From the NCBI GenBank assembly GCA_000495735.1, contig AYMD01000009.1, forward strand, positions 175,176-239,175: a DNA stretch of 64,000 nucleotides, in the 5' to 3' direction. This document shows positions 54,084 to 62,887 of the stretch, piece after piece. Below the pieces are notes generated by a model, which made no database searches, was not told where the DNA came from, and saw only the letters and a program-made list of their open reading frames with translations. Numbering within the stretch: the first letter of the stretch is position 1; the number at the start of each line of letters is the position of its first letter. The stretch is from an uncultured Acidilobus sp. JCHS (GTDB taxonomy: Archaea; Thermoproteota; Thermoprotei_A; Sulfolobales; Acidilobaceae). The position numbers and the translations under genes were made by a program.

Positions 54084-55769
54084 CTACGTAACCTCCTCAA
54101 GCCTCTCGGCCCTCGAAGGGACCCAGAGGAACCTATAGACAGTGTAGATCAGCGCTAGGCCCAGCAGCACATAGAACACGCTGTACAGAGCCACCCCCCA
54201 CGCCGGCGGCTGGTTTACTGTCACAGTGTCGCTCAGCGTCATGATGCCGTAGACCACCCACGGCAACCTGCCGATCTCCCTTGTGGCCCAGCCCATGTAG
54301 CTCGCGAACTGCGCCAGGATGGCGGCAGGTATGAGGAGGTACATCCAGACCCTGTGAACCCTTGAGGCCCTGCCAGCCGCTACGTAGCCCGTCAGTATCA
54401 GGGCGTAGATGCCCAGGGCTACGCCGATTGCGACCATCGCGTAGTAAGTGTAGTCAACTATCAGCGGCGGCAGGTAAGTTGAGGTGCCGGGGACCCCGAG
54501 GCCTGACGATATGTTGCCCCAGCTGCTGTAATGCCCTAGCAGGTAGCCGTAGTTGGGCAGATAGGCGTTCAGCGTCCCATAGGCCAACAGCTTCTCAATA
54601 GCCGATGTATGGAAGAGCTCTGCAACCGATGTGAAGCCTGGGACTCCAAGGCCCTCTATGGCAGCGAACTTCTCAGGCTGGTACTTGGCCACGGTGATGC
54701 CCATCTCGTGGCCAGCTATGAGGCCCTCGTAGGCTATCACTATGAGGGAGAACACGACCGCGAACTTGAAGCCCTTTTCAAGGTACTTCCTGTACCTCTC
54801 GTCCTTAGCGCTCATGAGCCTCGTCCCAAAGGCCGCCATCACTGTGAACCCTGAGACCGTGAGCCCTGCGCCTATCGAGTGCATTAACGATGGCGCGAAG
54901 TCGGGCGACTGGAAGAGGTAAGTGTAGAGGTTATAGTACTTAACAGTAGTGTCGAGTATAGCGTTCAGGACCGTCAGCACAGGCGTTGAGGCCAGCCCTG
55001 GGTCAGCGAGGGCCCCTGAGTTAAGGACAAGCCTCAGGACGCTCTGGTTCAGCGTGTAGCCTGTGAATGACTCGTAGACTAACCTGTTAACTATTGTAAC
55101 CGGCACGTAGGCCAGTACCGCGTTGCTCGTAGTCCCCTTTATTTGGACGCCAAGGGCCTGCAGGGTCGTGACGTTGAGAAGGGACGCTATTGAGGTGGGT
55201 ATGGCGACGAGGATCTTGGGGTAGCCCTCAGCGTAGAGCCACTGGCCCGTGTACGCGTTATAGTCGGGCACCAGGCCCGTGGGCACCTGCATATAGGAGT
55301 TGGCAGCTATTATCATGGCGCCTGAGTACCAGGGGCCTATGAAGGCGAAGAACGTAAGCACGGCCCTGGCGGCCGGGGAGAGCCTGTCCCAGCCGTACCA
55401 CAGCATGTAGATTACCAGCACCTCCATTATGAAGGCGAAGACCTCTGCGTACATGGGGAAGTAGAGCCACTTGCCGACGGCAGCCAGCACTCTCGGCCAC
55501 ACTGTTATCAACCCGAACTCAACTAGCGTGCCCGTGGCGGCGCCGACAGCGAAGACTATGGCTGTGGCCTTGATGAGGACCTTAGCTATCCTCATCCAGT
55601 CCTCGTCCTTCGTCTTGAAGTATATAAGCTCGGCTATGAAGGCCATGAAGGGCAGGCCTAGCACGTACTGAAGTATGCCCCAGTGAATACCTATGCCGAT
55701 TATTGATAATGCCCTGACCCCCCAGAAGCCGTAATTAACGAGCTGGGACCATACGTCCAGGGGGCTCAC
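54084..55769 (-). CDS. cydA: Cytochrome bd-type terminal oxidase subunit I (CydA)
   Basis: 561 residues from GTG. Heme ligands are visible: H29 in IGIHWG, His in SLMHSIGAG and Met in YYAMVAIG. The proton-path glutamates occur in YAEVFAFIME, the quinol-loop motif is GHEMGITVAKYQPEKFAAIEG (quoted in two parts as GHEMG and QPEKFAAIE), and GRLPW corresponds to GRQPW. It reduces oxygen with quinol. A TATA-like CTTTAAATAAG near 55797-55807 precedes it. The AT-rich 130 bases upstream hold no gene. Confidence 0.88.
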   Translation of the reverse strand: MSPLDVWSQLVNYGFWGVRALSIIGIGIHWGILQYVLGLPFMAFIAELIYFKTKDEDWMRIAKVLIKATAIVFAVGAATGTLVEFGLITVWPRVLAAVGKWLYFPMYAEVFAFIMEVLVIYMLWYGWDRLSPAARAVLTFFAFIGPWYSGAMIIAANSYMQVPTGLVPDYNAYTGQWLYAEGYPKILVAIPTSIASLLNVTTLQALGVQIKGTTSNAVLAYVPVTIVNRLVYESFTGYTLNQSVLRLVLNSGALADPGLASTPVLTVLNAILDTTVKYYNLYTYLFQSPDFAPSLMHSIGAGLTVSGFTVMAAFGTRLMSAKDERYRKYLEKGFKFAVVFSLIVIAYEGLIAGHEMGITVAKYQPEKFAAIEGLGVPGFTSVAELFHTSAIEKLLAYGTLNAYLPNYGYLLGHYSSWGNISSGLGVPGTSTYLPPLIVDYTYYAMVAIGVALGIYALILTGYVAAGRASRVHRVWMYLLIPAAILAQFASYMGWATREIGRLPWVVYGIMTLSDTVTVNQPPAWGVALYSVFYVLLGLALIYTVYRFLWVPSRAERLEEVT

Positions 55770-55906
55770 CTAGGATAGTAGTTCAACAAGACACTCTTAT
55801 TTAAAGTATGTAGTTTCGTTTCTAGAACGTTATTCCCTCAAAATTAGTATTATCACCACAACATAACGTACCATTTATTTACCTTATCTATAATTTCTTA
55901 TTTCTA

Positions 55907-56401
55907 TTAAAATCCTTCCTGGTTTCCACCCAGCGACTCGAGCCACTTGTTGAGCGCCCCAGTAAACGACACCAGAACCGCGGCGGCCCTAGCCATATCG
56001 TCAAGCATTTTGTCAGGGCTCACGAGCCAGCCAAGGCAGTCAGCAAAGAGATTCAGGTCTCCTCTATCGGCTTCAAGGTTCCCTGTTATCAGCGCCTTGG
56101 CAGCAGCGCCCAGAAGCTTCCCAACCCTCTCATCGCCGAGGCAGTCTACCAGGTCAGCCGCGTCCGTCATGGGGTAGCCTGTGTAGAGCGCCACGCCCTC
56201 TGCGTGCTCCCTTAGGCCTGCAGCGCTGATGAGCTCATCATATATCATCGAGGCCAGGAGAGAGAGCTGCACCGCCACGCTGCCCCTCTGAGACCCGGCT
56301 ATGAATATGAGCCTTGACACCTCCTTTGCCATCTCCTGAAGGCCCTCTGCGCTAATTCCCCTTAGGCCAAGTCCTGGCTCACTACCTACCTCAGTTGACA
56401 A
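55907..56401 (-). CDS. Hypothetical helical protein (164 residues)
   Basis: Family not recognised. Mostly alpha-helical, acidic, with three cysteines in the C-terminal half; segments such as VAVQLSLLASMIYDELI and MARAAAVLVSFTGALNKWLES are amphipathic. It lies upstream of cydA on the same strand, with 137 AT-rich bases between that look like the cyd promoter, so it is probably a separate transcript. It ends in GNQEGF. Confidence 0.55.
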   Translation of the reverse strand: MSTEVGSEPGLGLRGISAEGLQEMAKEVSRLIFIAGSQRGSVAVQLSLLASMIYDELISAAGLREHAEGVALYTGYPMTDAADLVDCLGDERVGKLLGAAAKALITGNLEADRGDLNLFADCLGWLVSPDKMLDDMARAAAVLVSFTGALNKWLESLGGNQEGF

Positions 56402-56529
56402 GCAGTAACACCAGAAGCGACGTTAGGCGCCCTCGGTAAATTGGAGTCTGAGGACCGCCAGAGGGGCTAACCCCTCAATACCCCCTCCCTCCCCGATGCC
56501 AATGGTGTCCACTGGAAGTTTCAGCAGCG

Positions 56530-56590
56530 TCAGCTGGACTAGGAGTCCTCATCGGACCCCCTTGGCAGTCCGGGTTCTACTCATCATCCT
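56530..56590 (-). ncRNA. Candidate C/D box sRNA
   Basis: On the minus strand, in order: box C ATGATGA (56581-56587), a 12-nt guide GTAGAACCCGGA, a D'-like CTGC, a 10-nt linker, a C'-like CGATGAG, a guide of about 14 nt (GACTCCTAGTCCAG) and box D CTGA (56530-56533). Total length of about 60 and the symmetrical guides suit archaeal rRNA/tRNA 2'-O-methylation guides. The terminal stem is weak and the D' box is imperfect, so it is a candidate only. Confidence 0.5.
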
Positions 56591-56625
56591 AAGCGAGAAT
56601 GGGGCGTTGGGAAGTTAAAAGGCGC

Positions 56626-56958
56626 TCACTGCTCCTCGTACACCCTAATTGTGACCTCAACCTTTACCTTCTCGCTAGAGAAGGGCGGTACCCCCTCGCC
56701 CAGGTCGACAGCGAAGCTCACAGGGTTCCCCAGGTCATCTGTGAAGCGGACCTCGACTACGTAGGTCTGCTTAGGCCCTCCCCCTTCAAACATCTTCATC
56801 ACTGACTCATAGAGCCTGGAGAGAGCCATCTGAAGCGCCACCGGGCTTGAGAAGTCCTCAGGCCTAAGGCTAACCATCGCGATGTTCTTGAACGCCTTGC
56901 CGACCTTTCCCTCAGCCCTGAACGTCTTGGTGAACTCTATCCTCTCCTCAGAGCCCAT
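56626..56958 (-). CDS. Hypothetical protein (110 residues)
   Basis: Family not recognised. A two-layer alpha-beta pattern: charged N-terminal strand, helix ALQMALSRLYESVMKMF, strand YVVEVRFTDDLG, GVPPFSSEKVKVEVTIRVYEE. No cysteines. It lies divergent to leuS and beside the candidate sRNA on the same strand, so the sRNA may be processed from its transcript. Cytosolic, no membrane helix. Confidence 0.55.
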   Translation of the reverse strand: MGSEERIEFTKTFRAEGKVGKAFKNIAMVSLRPEDFSSPVALQMALSRLYESVMKMFEGGGPKQTYVVEVRFTDDLGNPVSFAVDLGEGVPPFSSEKVKVEVTIRVYEEQ

Positions 56959-57079
56959 ATTAATGCACCACGCTGTACGAGCTGGCGGAGGATAAAAGAG
57001 TACTGGAACGCCCCGGACTCATCTTAACGCATTTAACTTATCTGCGGCCAGGCGAGCTGGCAAAGGCTGGTGCCCTGAG

Positions 57080-59980
57080 TTGCCCTTGCCCGCTGACCTT
57101 ACGGAGAGGCTGAGCAGGCAGGCTGAGAGGCTGAAGTCTATCGAAGCCAAGTGGCAGAGGGTATGGGAGGAGGCCAAGGTCTACGAAGCCGACGCGTCCC
57201 CAGGCAGGCCGAAGTTCTTCGTCACTTTCCCCTTCCCTTACATGAACGGCCTGCCCCACCTAGGAAGCGCCTTCACGATACTCAGAGTTGACGTAGTGGC
57301 CAGGTATAAAAGAATGAGGGGGTTTAATGTCCTCTTCCCTCAGGGCTGGCACGCCACAGGAGGACCGATAGTGGCATCTGCCAGGAGGCTGGCTGAGGGC
57401 GACCAGAGGGTTCTGTCTGAGCTCAAGGTCATGGGGGTTCCTGACGAAATTATTGACAAGTTCAAGGACCCGGCCACCTGGGTCTTCCACTTCACGGCCG
57501 AGTGGGAGAAGGACCTGAGGAGATACGGTCTCAGCATAGACTGGAGGAGGAAGTTCTTCACCACGTCGCTTAACCCCTACTTCAGCAAGTTCGTTGAGTG
57601 GCAGTACCTCAGGCTGAAGGAGAAGGGCTTCGTGAGAAAGGGAAGCCACCCGGTGGTCTGGTGCCCAAAGGAGAGGAAGGTGGTTGGCGATCACGACAGG
57701 CCTGACGAGTACGTTGGCATAGGGCCTGTGGACGCCACTATAATACTCTTTAAGGTGAAGGATGACGACATTAGCCTTGCCGCCCTGACCTACAGGCCTG
57801 AAACTATATTTGGAGTTACGAACGTATGGGTGAGACCTGACGCTACGTACAAGGTGGTAATCCTTGACGGAAAGAAGGTCGTAATGAATGACTATATGGC
57901 CGAGGAGCTCGCTGACCAGAAGCACCGCGTCGAGGTCATAGGCGAGGTTGAGGGCTCCGCGCTCATAGGCAAGTACGTCATAAACCCCGTGAATGGAGAG
58001 GAGGTGCCAGTCCTTCCAGCGTCCTTCGTGGTACCCGATGAAGGCACGGGAATAGTAATGAGCGTGCCAGCCCATGCCCCCTATGATTACCAGGCCCTGG
58101 CGGATCTCAGGAAGGCCTCCCCTGAGGAGCTGAGCAAGGCAGGGCTTAACGGCGACCTAGTCAAAGCGATCAGGCCAATAAAGATAATCGAAGTGCCTGA
58201 CATAAAGGGCGTCCCAGCTGAGGAAATGGTCAAGCATTACAGGGTTAAGAGCCAGGACGACAGGGAAGCACTGGACAGGGCCACAAAGGACCTCTACTCC
58301 AAGGAGTTCTACATGGGTGTAATGAGCAAGGGCACGGGTAAGTATGAAGGGATTAAGGTCATGAGCGCCAGGCCCATGGTGGAGGAGGAGCTGAAGAGCT
58401 TAGGCGCCGCCTTGAAGGTGTTCACGCTGCCCTCCAAAGTCTACTGCAGGTGCGGCGCTAGGACGCATGTTAAGTTCGTTGAGAACCAGTGGTTCCTAAC
58501 GTACAGCGATCAGGGGTGGAAGGAGAAGGTTAAGGAGGCCATAGACTCCATGAGCTTCTACCCGCCCCAGCTCAAGGAGGAGTTCCTAAGGCTGGCTGAC
58601 TGGCTGAGGGACTGGGCCTTCACCCATCAGAACGAGCTCGGCACGCCGCTGCCCTGGGACCCGCAGTGGGTGATCGAGAGCCTGAGCGACTCAACGATCT
58701 ACATGGCCTACTACACCATATCACACCTGATTCAGGGCAAGGTCAACCCTGACCAGCTAAAGCCCGAGTTCTTCGACTACGTCTTCCTTGGCTATGGAGA
58801 CCCTGACTACGTCTCTAAGGTCACAGGCATAAGTAAGGACCTCGTAGAGCGGGCCAGAGAGGAGTTCAAGTACTGGTACCCCGTTGACCTAAGGATAAGC
58901 GGCAAGGACCTCATGCAGAACCACCTCCTGTTCTACATCTATCATCACGTCGCAATATTTGATAAGAGCTACTGGCCAAGAGGCATTGGCATAAACGGCT
59001 GGGTCCTGATAAACGGCGAGAAGATGAGCAAGCATAAAGGCAACTTCATAACGCTAAGGGAAGCCCTTAACGTAGCTGGCGCTGACGCCACGAGGACCAC
59101 GGAGATATTGGCGGGCGCTGACGGCGGCCTGGACGACGCCAACTTCAACCTGAAGGACCTGGAGAACGCCGTAAATGACCTGGTGGGCTGGATTGACATG
59201 GCCTTGGGCATATATGACAAGGGCAGGGACAGCAGGCTTGCCGTGGACGACTGGTTCGAAAGCAAGCTCAACAGCATAATTAAGGACGTAACTGATGATA
59301 TGGAGAACCTAAGGTTAAAGTCAGCGTTCGTTAAGGCCTTCTACGGGCTTCAGAACGCCTTCAAGTGGTACGTGAGGCGCGCGGGCACCCCAAACAGGGA
59401 GCTGACTAGGAGGTTCGTCGAGACCCTCACTTTACTCTCAGCGCCTTTCATACCTCATGTAGCGGAGGAGGTCTGGCACGGCATAGGCAAGGAGGGCCTT
59501 GTGGTGACTCAGGAGTGGCCCAAGGTTGATGAAAGCAAGATAAGGGCTGAAGTCGAGAGGGGCGAGGAGATAGTTGAGAGCGTTTACAATGACATAAAAG
59601 AGGTGTTGACCCTGCTCGGCGGCGGGAAGTCCATTACAATAATTGTGGCGGCGCCCTGGAAGTACTCGGTTGTAGCGGATATGGCGGCCCTGGTATCCCA
59701 GGGTCTCAGCCTCAGGGACGCGGCCAAAGCCGTCATGGGAAAGGACTACGGAGTTCCTAAGGAGGCCTTGGCCAAGGTGACCCAGGCCGTAGCCAGGTCG
59801 CCCAAGGTACTAGACCTCCTAGTCAAGAGGGACCTCGAGCACAGGGCCCTTAAGGAGGCCACGGAGTTCTTCTCTAAGGAGTTCGGATTGCCTGTCAGTG
59901 TTGAGCTCGAGGAGGAGTCCAGCCTGCCAAGGAAGGACCTATCGCTGCCCGGAAAGCCCGCCATATATATTGAGAGGTGA
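57080..59980 (+). CDS. leuS: Leucyl-tRNA synthetase, archaeal type
   Basis: 966 residues from TTG. Class I signatures: PHLGS at 59-63 (HIGH equivalent) with PFPYMNG just before, and KMSKHKGN near 648-655. The CP1 editing domain lies between about 220 and 450, with the GTGIVMSVPAHAPYD pocket. The C-terminal extension after about 850 is the archaeal tRNA-recognition domain. It begins an operon with the HD phosphohydrolase and the next two genes. Confidence 0.96.
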   Translation: MPLPADLTERLSRQAERLKSIEAKWQRVWEEAKVYEADASPGRPKFFVTFPFPYMNGLPHLGSAFTILRVDVVARYKRMRGFNVLFPQGWHATGGPIVASARRLAEGDQRVLSELKVMGVPDEIIDKFKDPATWVFHFTAEWEKDLRRYGLSIDWRRKFFTTSLNPYFSKFVEWQYLRLKEKGFVRKGSHPVVWCPKERKVVGDHDRPDEYVGIGPVDATIILFKVKDDDISLAALTYRPETIFGVTNVWVRPDATYKVVILDGKKVVMNDYMAEELADQKHRVEVIGEVEGSALIGKYVINPVNGEEVPVLPASFVVPDEGTGIVMSVPAHAPYDYQALADLRKASPEELSKAGLNGDLVKAIRPIKIIEVPDIKGVPAEEMVKHYRVKSQDDREALDRATKDLYSKEFYMGVMSKGTGKYEGIKVMSARPMVEEELKSLGAALKVFTLPSKVYCRCGARTHVKFVENQWFLTYSDQGWKEKVKEAIDSMSFYPPQLKEEFLRLADWLRDWAFTHQNELGTPLPWDPQWVIESLSDSTIYMAYYTISHLIQGKVNPDQLKPEFFDYVFLGYGDPDYVSKVTGISKDLVERAREEFKYWYPVDLRISGKDLMQNHLLFYIYHHVAIFDKSYWPRGIGINGWVLINGEKMSKHKGNFITLREALNVAGADATRTTEILAGADGGLDDANFNLKDLENAVNDLVGWIDMALGIYDKGRDSRLAVDDWFESKLNSIIKDVTDDMENLRLKSAFVKAFYGLQNAFKWYVRRAGTPNRELTRRFVETLTLLSAPFIPHVAEEVWHGIGKEGLVVTQEWPKVDESKIRAEVERGEEIVESVYNDIKEVLTLLGGGKSITIIVAAPWKYSVVADMAALVSQGLSLRDAAKAVMGKDYGVPKEALAKVTQAVARSPKVLDLLVKRDLEHRALKEATEFFSKEFGLPVSVELEEESSLPRKDLSLPGKPAIYIER

Positions 59981-59986
59981 CAGTCT

Positions 59987-60511
59987 TTGAAGCTTCCCGA
60001 AATAATATATTCAGCCTATTCATTAGCGAGAAGCGGCTGGATGTTAAGAGGGATCCCTTCCTCGCTTGCTGAGACGGTGGCTGAGCACTCCTACGCTGCC
60101 GCCCTCATAGCGGCTGAGGTCGCCCAAAGGGTTGGCGCTGACCCCTACGAGGCGGCGCTTATAGCGCTAGTTCATGACTTAGCCGAGACCAAGGTCGGTG
60201 ATATAGCTAAGGTGGCTGGTATACCAGAGGCCAAAAAGGTCGCTGAAGAGGCAGCGCTGGCCTCGTTAGGGGTCAGCAGCCTGATAAAGTCGCTGATTAT
60301 GGAGTTCAATGAGGGGAGAGGTCCAGAGGCCGTCGTGGCCAAGGCTTCCGACCTAGCCGCAACCATAATTATAAGCAGATATTATGAGAGAATGGGCTTT
60401 AACGTCAAGGAGATAGAAGAGACCTCAAGGACAGAGCTTGAGGCCTTAGCGTCATCCTCGGGCCTCGGTGAGCGACTCCTTAATGCCCTCCGTGAGCTAG
60501 GCGTAATATGA
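59987..60511 (+). CDS. HD-domain phosphohydrolase (YfbR-like 5'-nucleotidase)
   Basis: 174 residues from TTG. HD motif residues: H33 in AEHSYAAA, H68 and D69 in LVHDLAE, and a later Asp in AKASDLAATI, which together bind the metal. The family dephosphorylates deoxynucleoside monophosphates. It lies 6 bases after leuS, so probably co-transcribed. Confidence 0.88.
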   Translation: MKLPEIIYSAYSLARSGWMLRGIPSSLAETVAEHSYAAALIAAEVAQRVGADPYEAALIALVHDLAETKVGDIAKVAGIPEAKKVAEEAALASLGVSSLIKSLIMEFNEGRGPEAVVAKASDLAATIIISRYYERMGFNVKEIEETSRTELEALASSSGLGERLLNALRELGVI

Positions 60512-60521
60512 GGGCGACCTC

Positions 60522-61403
60522 TTGACTTCAATAGGCATAGTGTCCCTTGGCTACTCGACCACGGAGGCCCTGCCCCTTTACCATTACCTGCCAGGAGGCG
60601 GCCTGCTAAGGGTGATAGTGCTCTCTGAGCCTCCACCAAATGCCAGCCTGAGCGGCTGTGAGTACTTTGACGTAATAAATGACGTCTATGCGCCTTCCCT
60701 TACAGGTCCTTCCCTGAAGCAGGCGACGCCGCAGCAGCTAGCTGAGCTGGCAAGGGCCTGGGACGTTGACGGTATAGTGCTTGAGGGCTACGCCATAAGT
60801 CGCGTGGAAGGCTTCATAGCTGAGCTGAAGAGGCTGGGCATACGTGTTGGCGTCAGGACCAATATGGGCAAGGCACCAAAGAACGCTGACTTCCTGCTGC
60901 TTGACGCCCTTGGCACGTGCAGCGAGCCGCAGGAGGTCCCAGGCATTGAAGTTCACAGGCTGCTGAGGGACTTGAGGTCAGCTGGCTCATGGATAGAGGT
61001 CGCCGGCTACCTAAGGGAGCCTGTACCCGAGAGGGTCCTCGGCCTCGCGTCTGTAACTGCCGATAACAAAGTCCCGCTTCACCTGTTCTTGCTTGAACAT
61101 AAGGGGGGAGGGCCTGTGAGGGACGCATATAACAGGCTAAGACAGGTGAACCCATTCACATATGTCCACGTGTCGCTCTACTCGGAGCTTACCACCTACT
61201 GCCCTCGTTGTGGAAGCCCCATCGCCTACAGGGAGGAGAACGTGCTTAAGGATCTGGCCCTGGGCCCCTCTAATACGTGTTGGAGATGCGGTTATCCCTT
61301 GCCCTTCACGCATGTAGTAGCGAAGAAAACCCCTGACCGCGTAATACGGTTGTCGGGGAGAGGTACCAGGTGGTATGACCCCAGAGCGGTGATGAGAATT
61401 TGA
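60522..61403 (+). CDS. Radical-SAM-like TIM-barrel protein lacking the cluster motif, with C-terminal zinc ribbon
   Basis: 293 residues from TTG. The alpha/beta part (about 1-215) has no C-x3-C-x2-C. The C-terminus, YCPRCGSPIAYREE...CWRCGYPLPF, lines up with the zinc ribbon that ends the active radical SAM enzyme encoded directly after it (YCPNCGYPVI...CPRCGAKI). So it looks like a paralogue that lost the iron-sulfur site. The stop overlaps the next start (TTGA), which argues for a complex. A regulator or scaffold role is inference. Confidence 0.5.
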   Translation: MTSIGIVSLGYSTTEALPLYHYLPGGGLLRVIVLSEPPPNASLSGCEYFDVINDVYAPSLTGPSLKQATPQQLAELARAWDVDGIVLEGYAISRVEGFIAELKRLGIRVGVRTNMGKAPKNADFLLLDALGTCSEPQEVPGIEVHRLLRDLRSAGSWIEVAGYLREPVPERVLGLASVTADNKVPLHLFLLEHKGGGPVRDAYNRLRQVNPFTYVHVSLYSELTTYCPRCGSPIAYREENVLKDLALGPSNTCWRCGYPLPFTHVVAKKTPDRVIRLSGRGTRWYDPRAVMRI

Positions 61404-62491
61404 GCAAAGAGAGCGGAGCCCCCTATTACGTCCGTGAGGCCAAGTTCTGGGTTCCACTGCCTGACAGACCGGGCTGGGTCAGGTGTGACCTCTGTCACAG
61501 GAGGTGTCTCATAGCCCCTAACAAATGGGGGGTCTGCGGCGTCAGGAAGAACATTGATGGAAGGCTTTACACTTATGTTTATGGTCTTCTCACGGCGTAT
61601 AACCTTGATCCAATAGAGAAGAAGCCCCTTGATCACTTCTACCCTGGCAGCGCGGTGCTGAGCATATCAACGGTTGGGTGCAACTTCTACTGCCAGTTCT
61701 GCCAGAACTGGGAGATCAGCCAGAGCAGACTTGAAAAGGGGCTTTATGGCGAGGTCAGGACGCCTGAGCAGGTCGTGGCTGACGCTAAGATGGTCGACGC
61801 TGACGGCATTTCATATACTTATAATGAGCCGACCATCATGTACGAGTTCATGTATGACACCGCTGTCCTCGCCAAGAAGGAGGGGCTCTTTAACACGATG
61901 GTGACTAACGGGTACATGACGCCAGAGGCCGTTGATGATATAGCTCCTTACATGGATGCCGCCACTGTTGACTTTAAGGGAGCTGGCAACAAGGACGTCT
62001 ACAGAAGGCTCATGGCGGTCCCCGACCCCGAGCCCATATTTGAGACGCTTAAGGCCATGAAGGAGAAGGGCATCTGGATAGAGATCACTAACCTCGTAAT
62101 ACCGAAGTACGGTGATCGCGAGGAGGACGTGAGGAAGTTGGCCCGCTGGATAGTTGACAACCTGGGGGACAGGGTGCCGTTCCATCTGCTCAGGTTCTAC
62201 CCTCAGTATAAGCTGGTTGACCTAGAGGCAACCCCTGTTAAGACGCTTGAAAGGTTGGCCAAGGCCGCCAAGGAGGAGGGCCTCAAGTACGTCTATATAG
62301 GCAACGTGCCTGGGCACCCGCTTGAACATACTTACTGTCCTAACTGCGGGTACCCCGTCATAGAGAGGTACGGCTTCTACATAACTAAGTGGAGGCTCAC
62401 AAAGGACGGCAGGTGCCCAAGGTGCGGCGCCAAGATTGACATTAAGGGTGAGTTCAGGGGCAAGTCAATGGGGCCTCTGCCCCTGTTGTGA
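61400..62491 (+). CDS. AmmeMemoRadiSam-type radical SAM enzyme (PflA-like)
   Basis: 363 residues from TTG. N-terminal CDLCHRRCLIAPNKWGVCG (about 31-49) is the extra cysteine region; the AdoMet-cluster motif CNFYCQFC is at 94-101; a zinc ribbon C-P-N-C-G ... C-P-R-C-G ends the protein. Members of this family usually sit with AMMECR1 and Memo genes; those partners are not in this window. It probably activates or modifies an unknown protein. Translationally coupled to the preceding gene. Confidence 0.85.
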   Translation: MSKESGAPYYVREAKFWVPLPDRPGWVRCDLCHRRCLIAPNKWGVCGVRKNIDGRLYTYVYGLLTAYNLDPIEKKPLDHFYPGSAVLSISTVGCNFYCQFCQNWEISQSRLEKGLYGEVRTPEQVVADAKMVDADGISYTYNEPTIMYEFMYDTAVLAKKEGLFNTMVTNGYMTPEAVDDIAPYMDAATVDFKGAGNKDVYRRLMAVPDPEPIFETLKAMKEKGIWIEITNLVIPKYGDREEDVRKLARWIVDNLGDRVPFHLLRFYPQYKLVDLEATPVKTLERLAKAAKEEGLKYVYIGNVPGHPLEHTYCPNCGYPVIERYGFYITKWRLTKDGRCPRCGAKIDIKGEFRGKSMGPLPLL

Positions 62492-62590
62492 CGTGACTTT
62501 GCCTAGACTGAGCTAATGAGCGAGACCAAAGTAATATTAGGCCTGGTAGGCTATACGGTTTGATGCCCAGGAAATGCAGGGTGTAACGCC

Positions 62591-62884
62591 TTGAGGTTCT
62601 GTCCAGTATGCGGCGGCGTGATGGTCCCCATAAAGAGGAAAGGCAGCAAGGTAGTCCTCAGGTGTACCAGGTGCGGCTACGAGATGGAGGTTGACGCGAG
62701 CCTAGTCAAGGAGTACACAGCTACCAGCAAGTCAGGACAGAAGGTCCTCACGACTAAGGTGGTGAGCAAGGAGGTCAAGGTAAACACAGAGGAGAACAAG
62801 GCCGAGCTGGAGCAGGCAAAGGAGGACTACTACGAGCTTGTACTAAATGAAATGGGCGAGTATGGGGAGCAGAGCCCGCCTTAG
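62591..62884 (+). CDS. TFS/RpoM-like protein with only the N-terminal zinc ribbon
   Basis: 97 residues from TTG. RFCPVCGGVMVP and LRCTRCGYEM form the N-terminal ribbon of TFS (TFIIS-like) and RpoM. A linker follows, and then an acidic helix (EENKAELEQAKEDYYELVLNEMG) replaces the C-terminal ribbon; the two acidic residues that catalyse RNA cleavage in TFS are absent. It could bind RNA polymerase without stimulating cleavage, perhaps as an inhibitor or decoy. Standard TFS must be elsewhere. Confidence 0.6.
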   Translation: MRFCPVCGGVMVPIKRKGSKVVLRCTRCGYEMEVDASLVKEYTATSKSGQKVLTTKVVSKEVKVNTEENKAELEQAKEDYYELVLNEMGEYGEQSPP

Positions 62885-62887
62885 GCT

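Noticed and set aside
57260..58075. Long open frame of about 271 codons antisense to leuS (and similar ones, for example 21645-22286 antisense to the Tes-like gene)
   Set aside because: It lies wholly opposite a strongly supported gene, has His/Leu/Val-rich composition typical of reverse-frame shadows in GC-rich DNA and shows no family motif.
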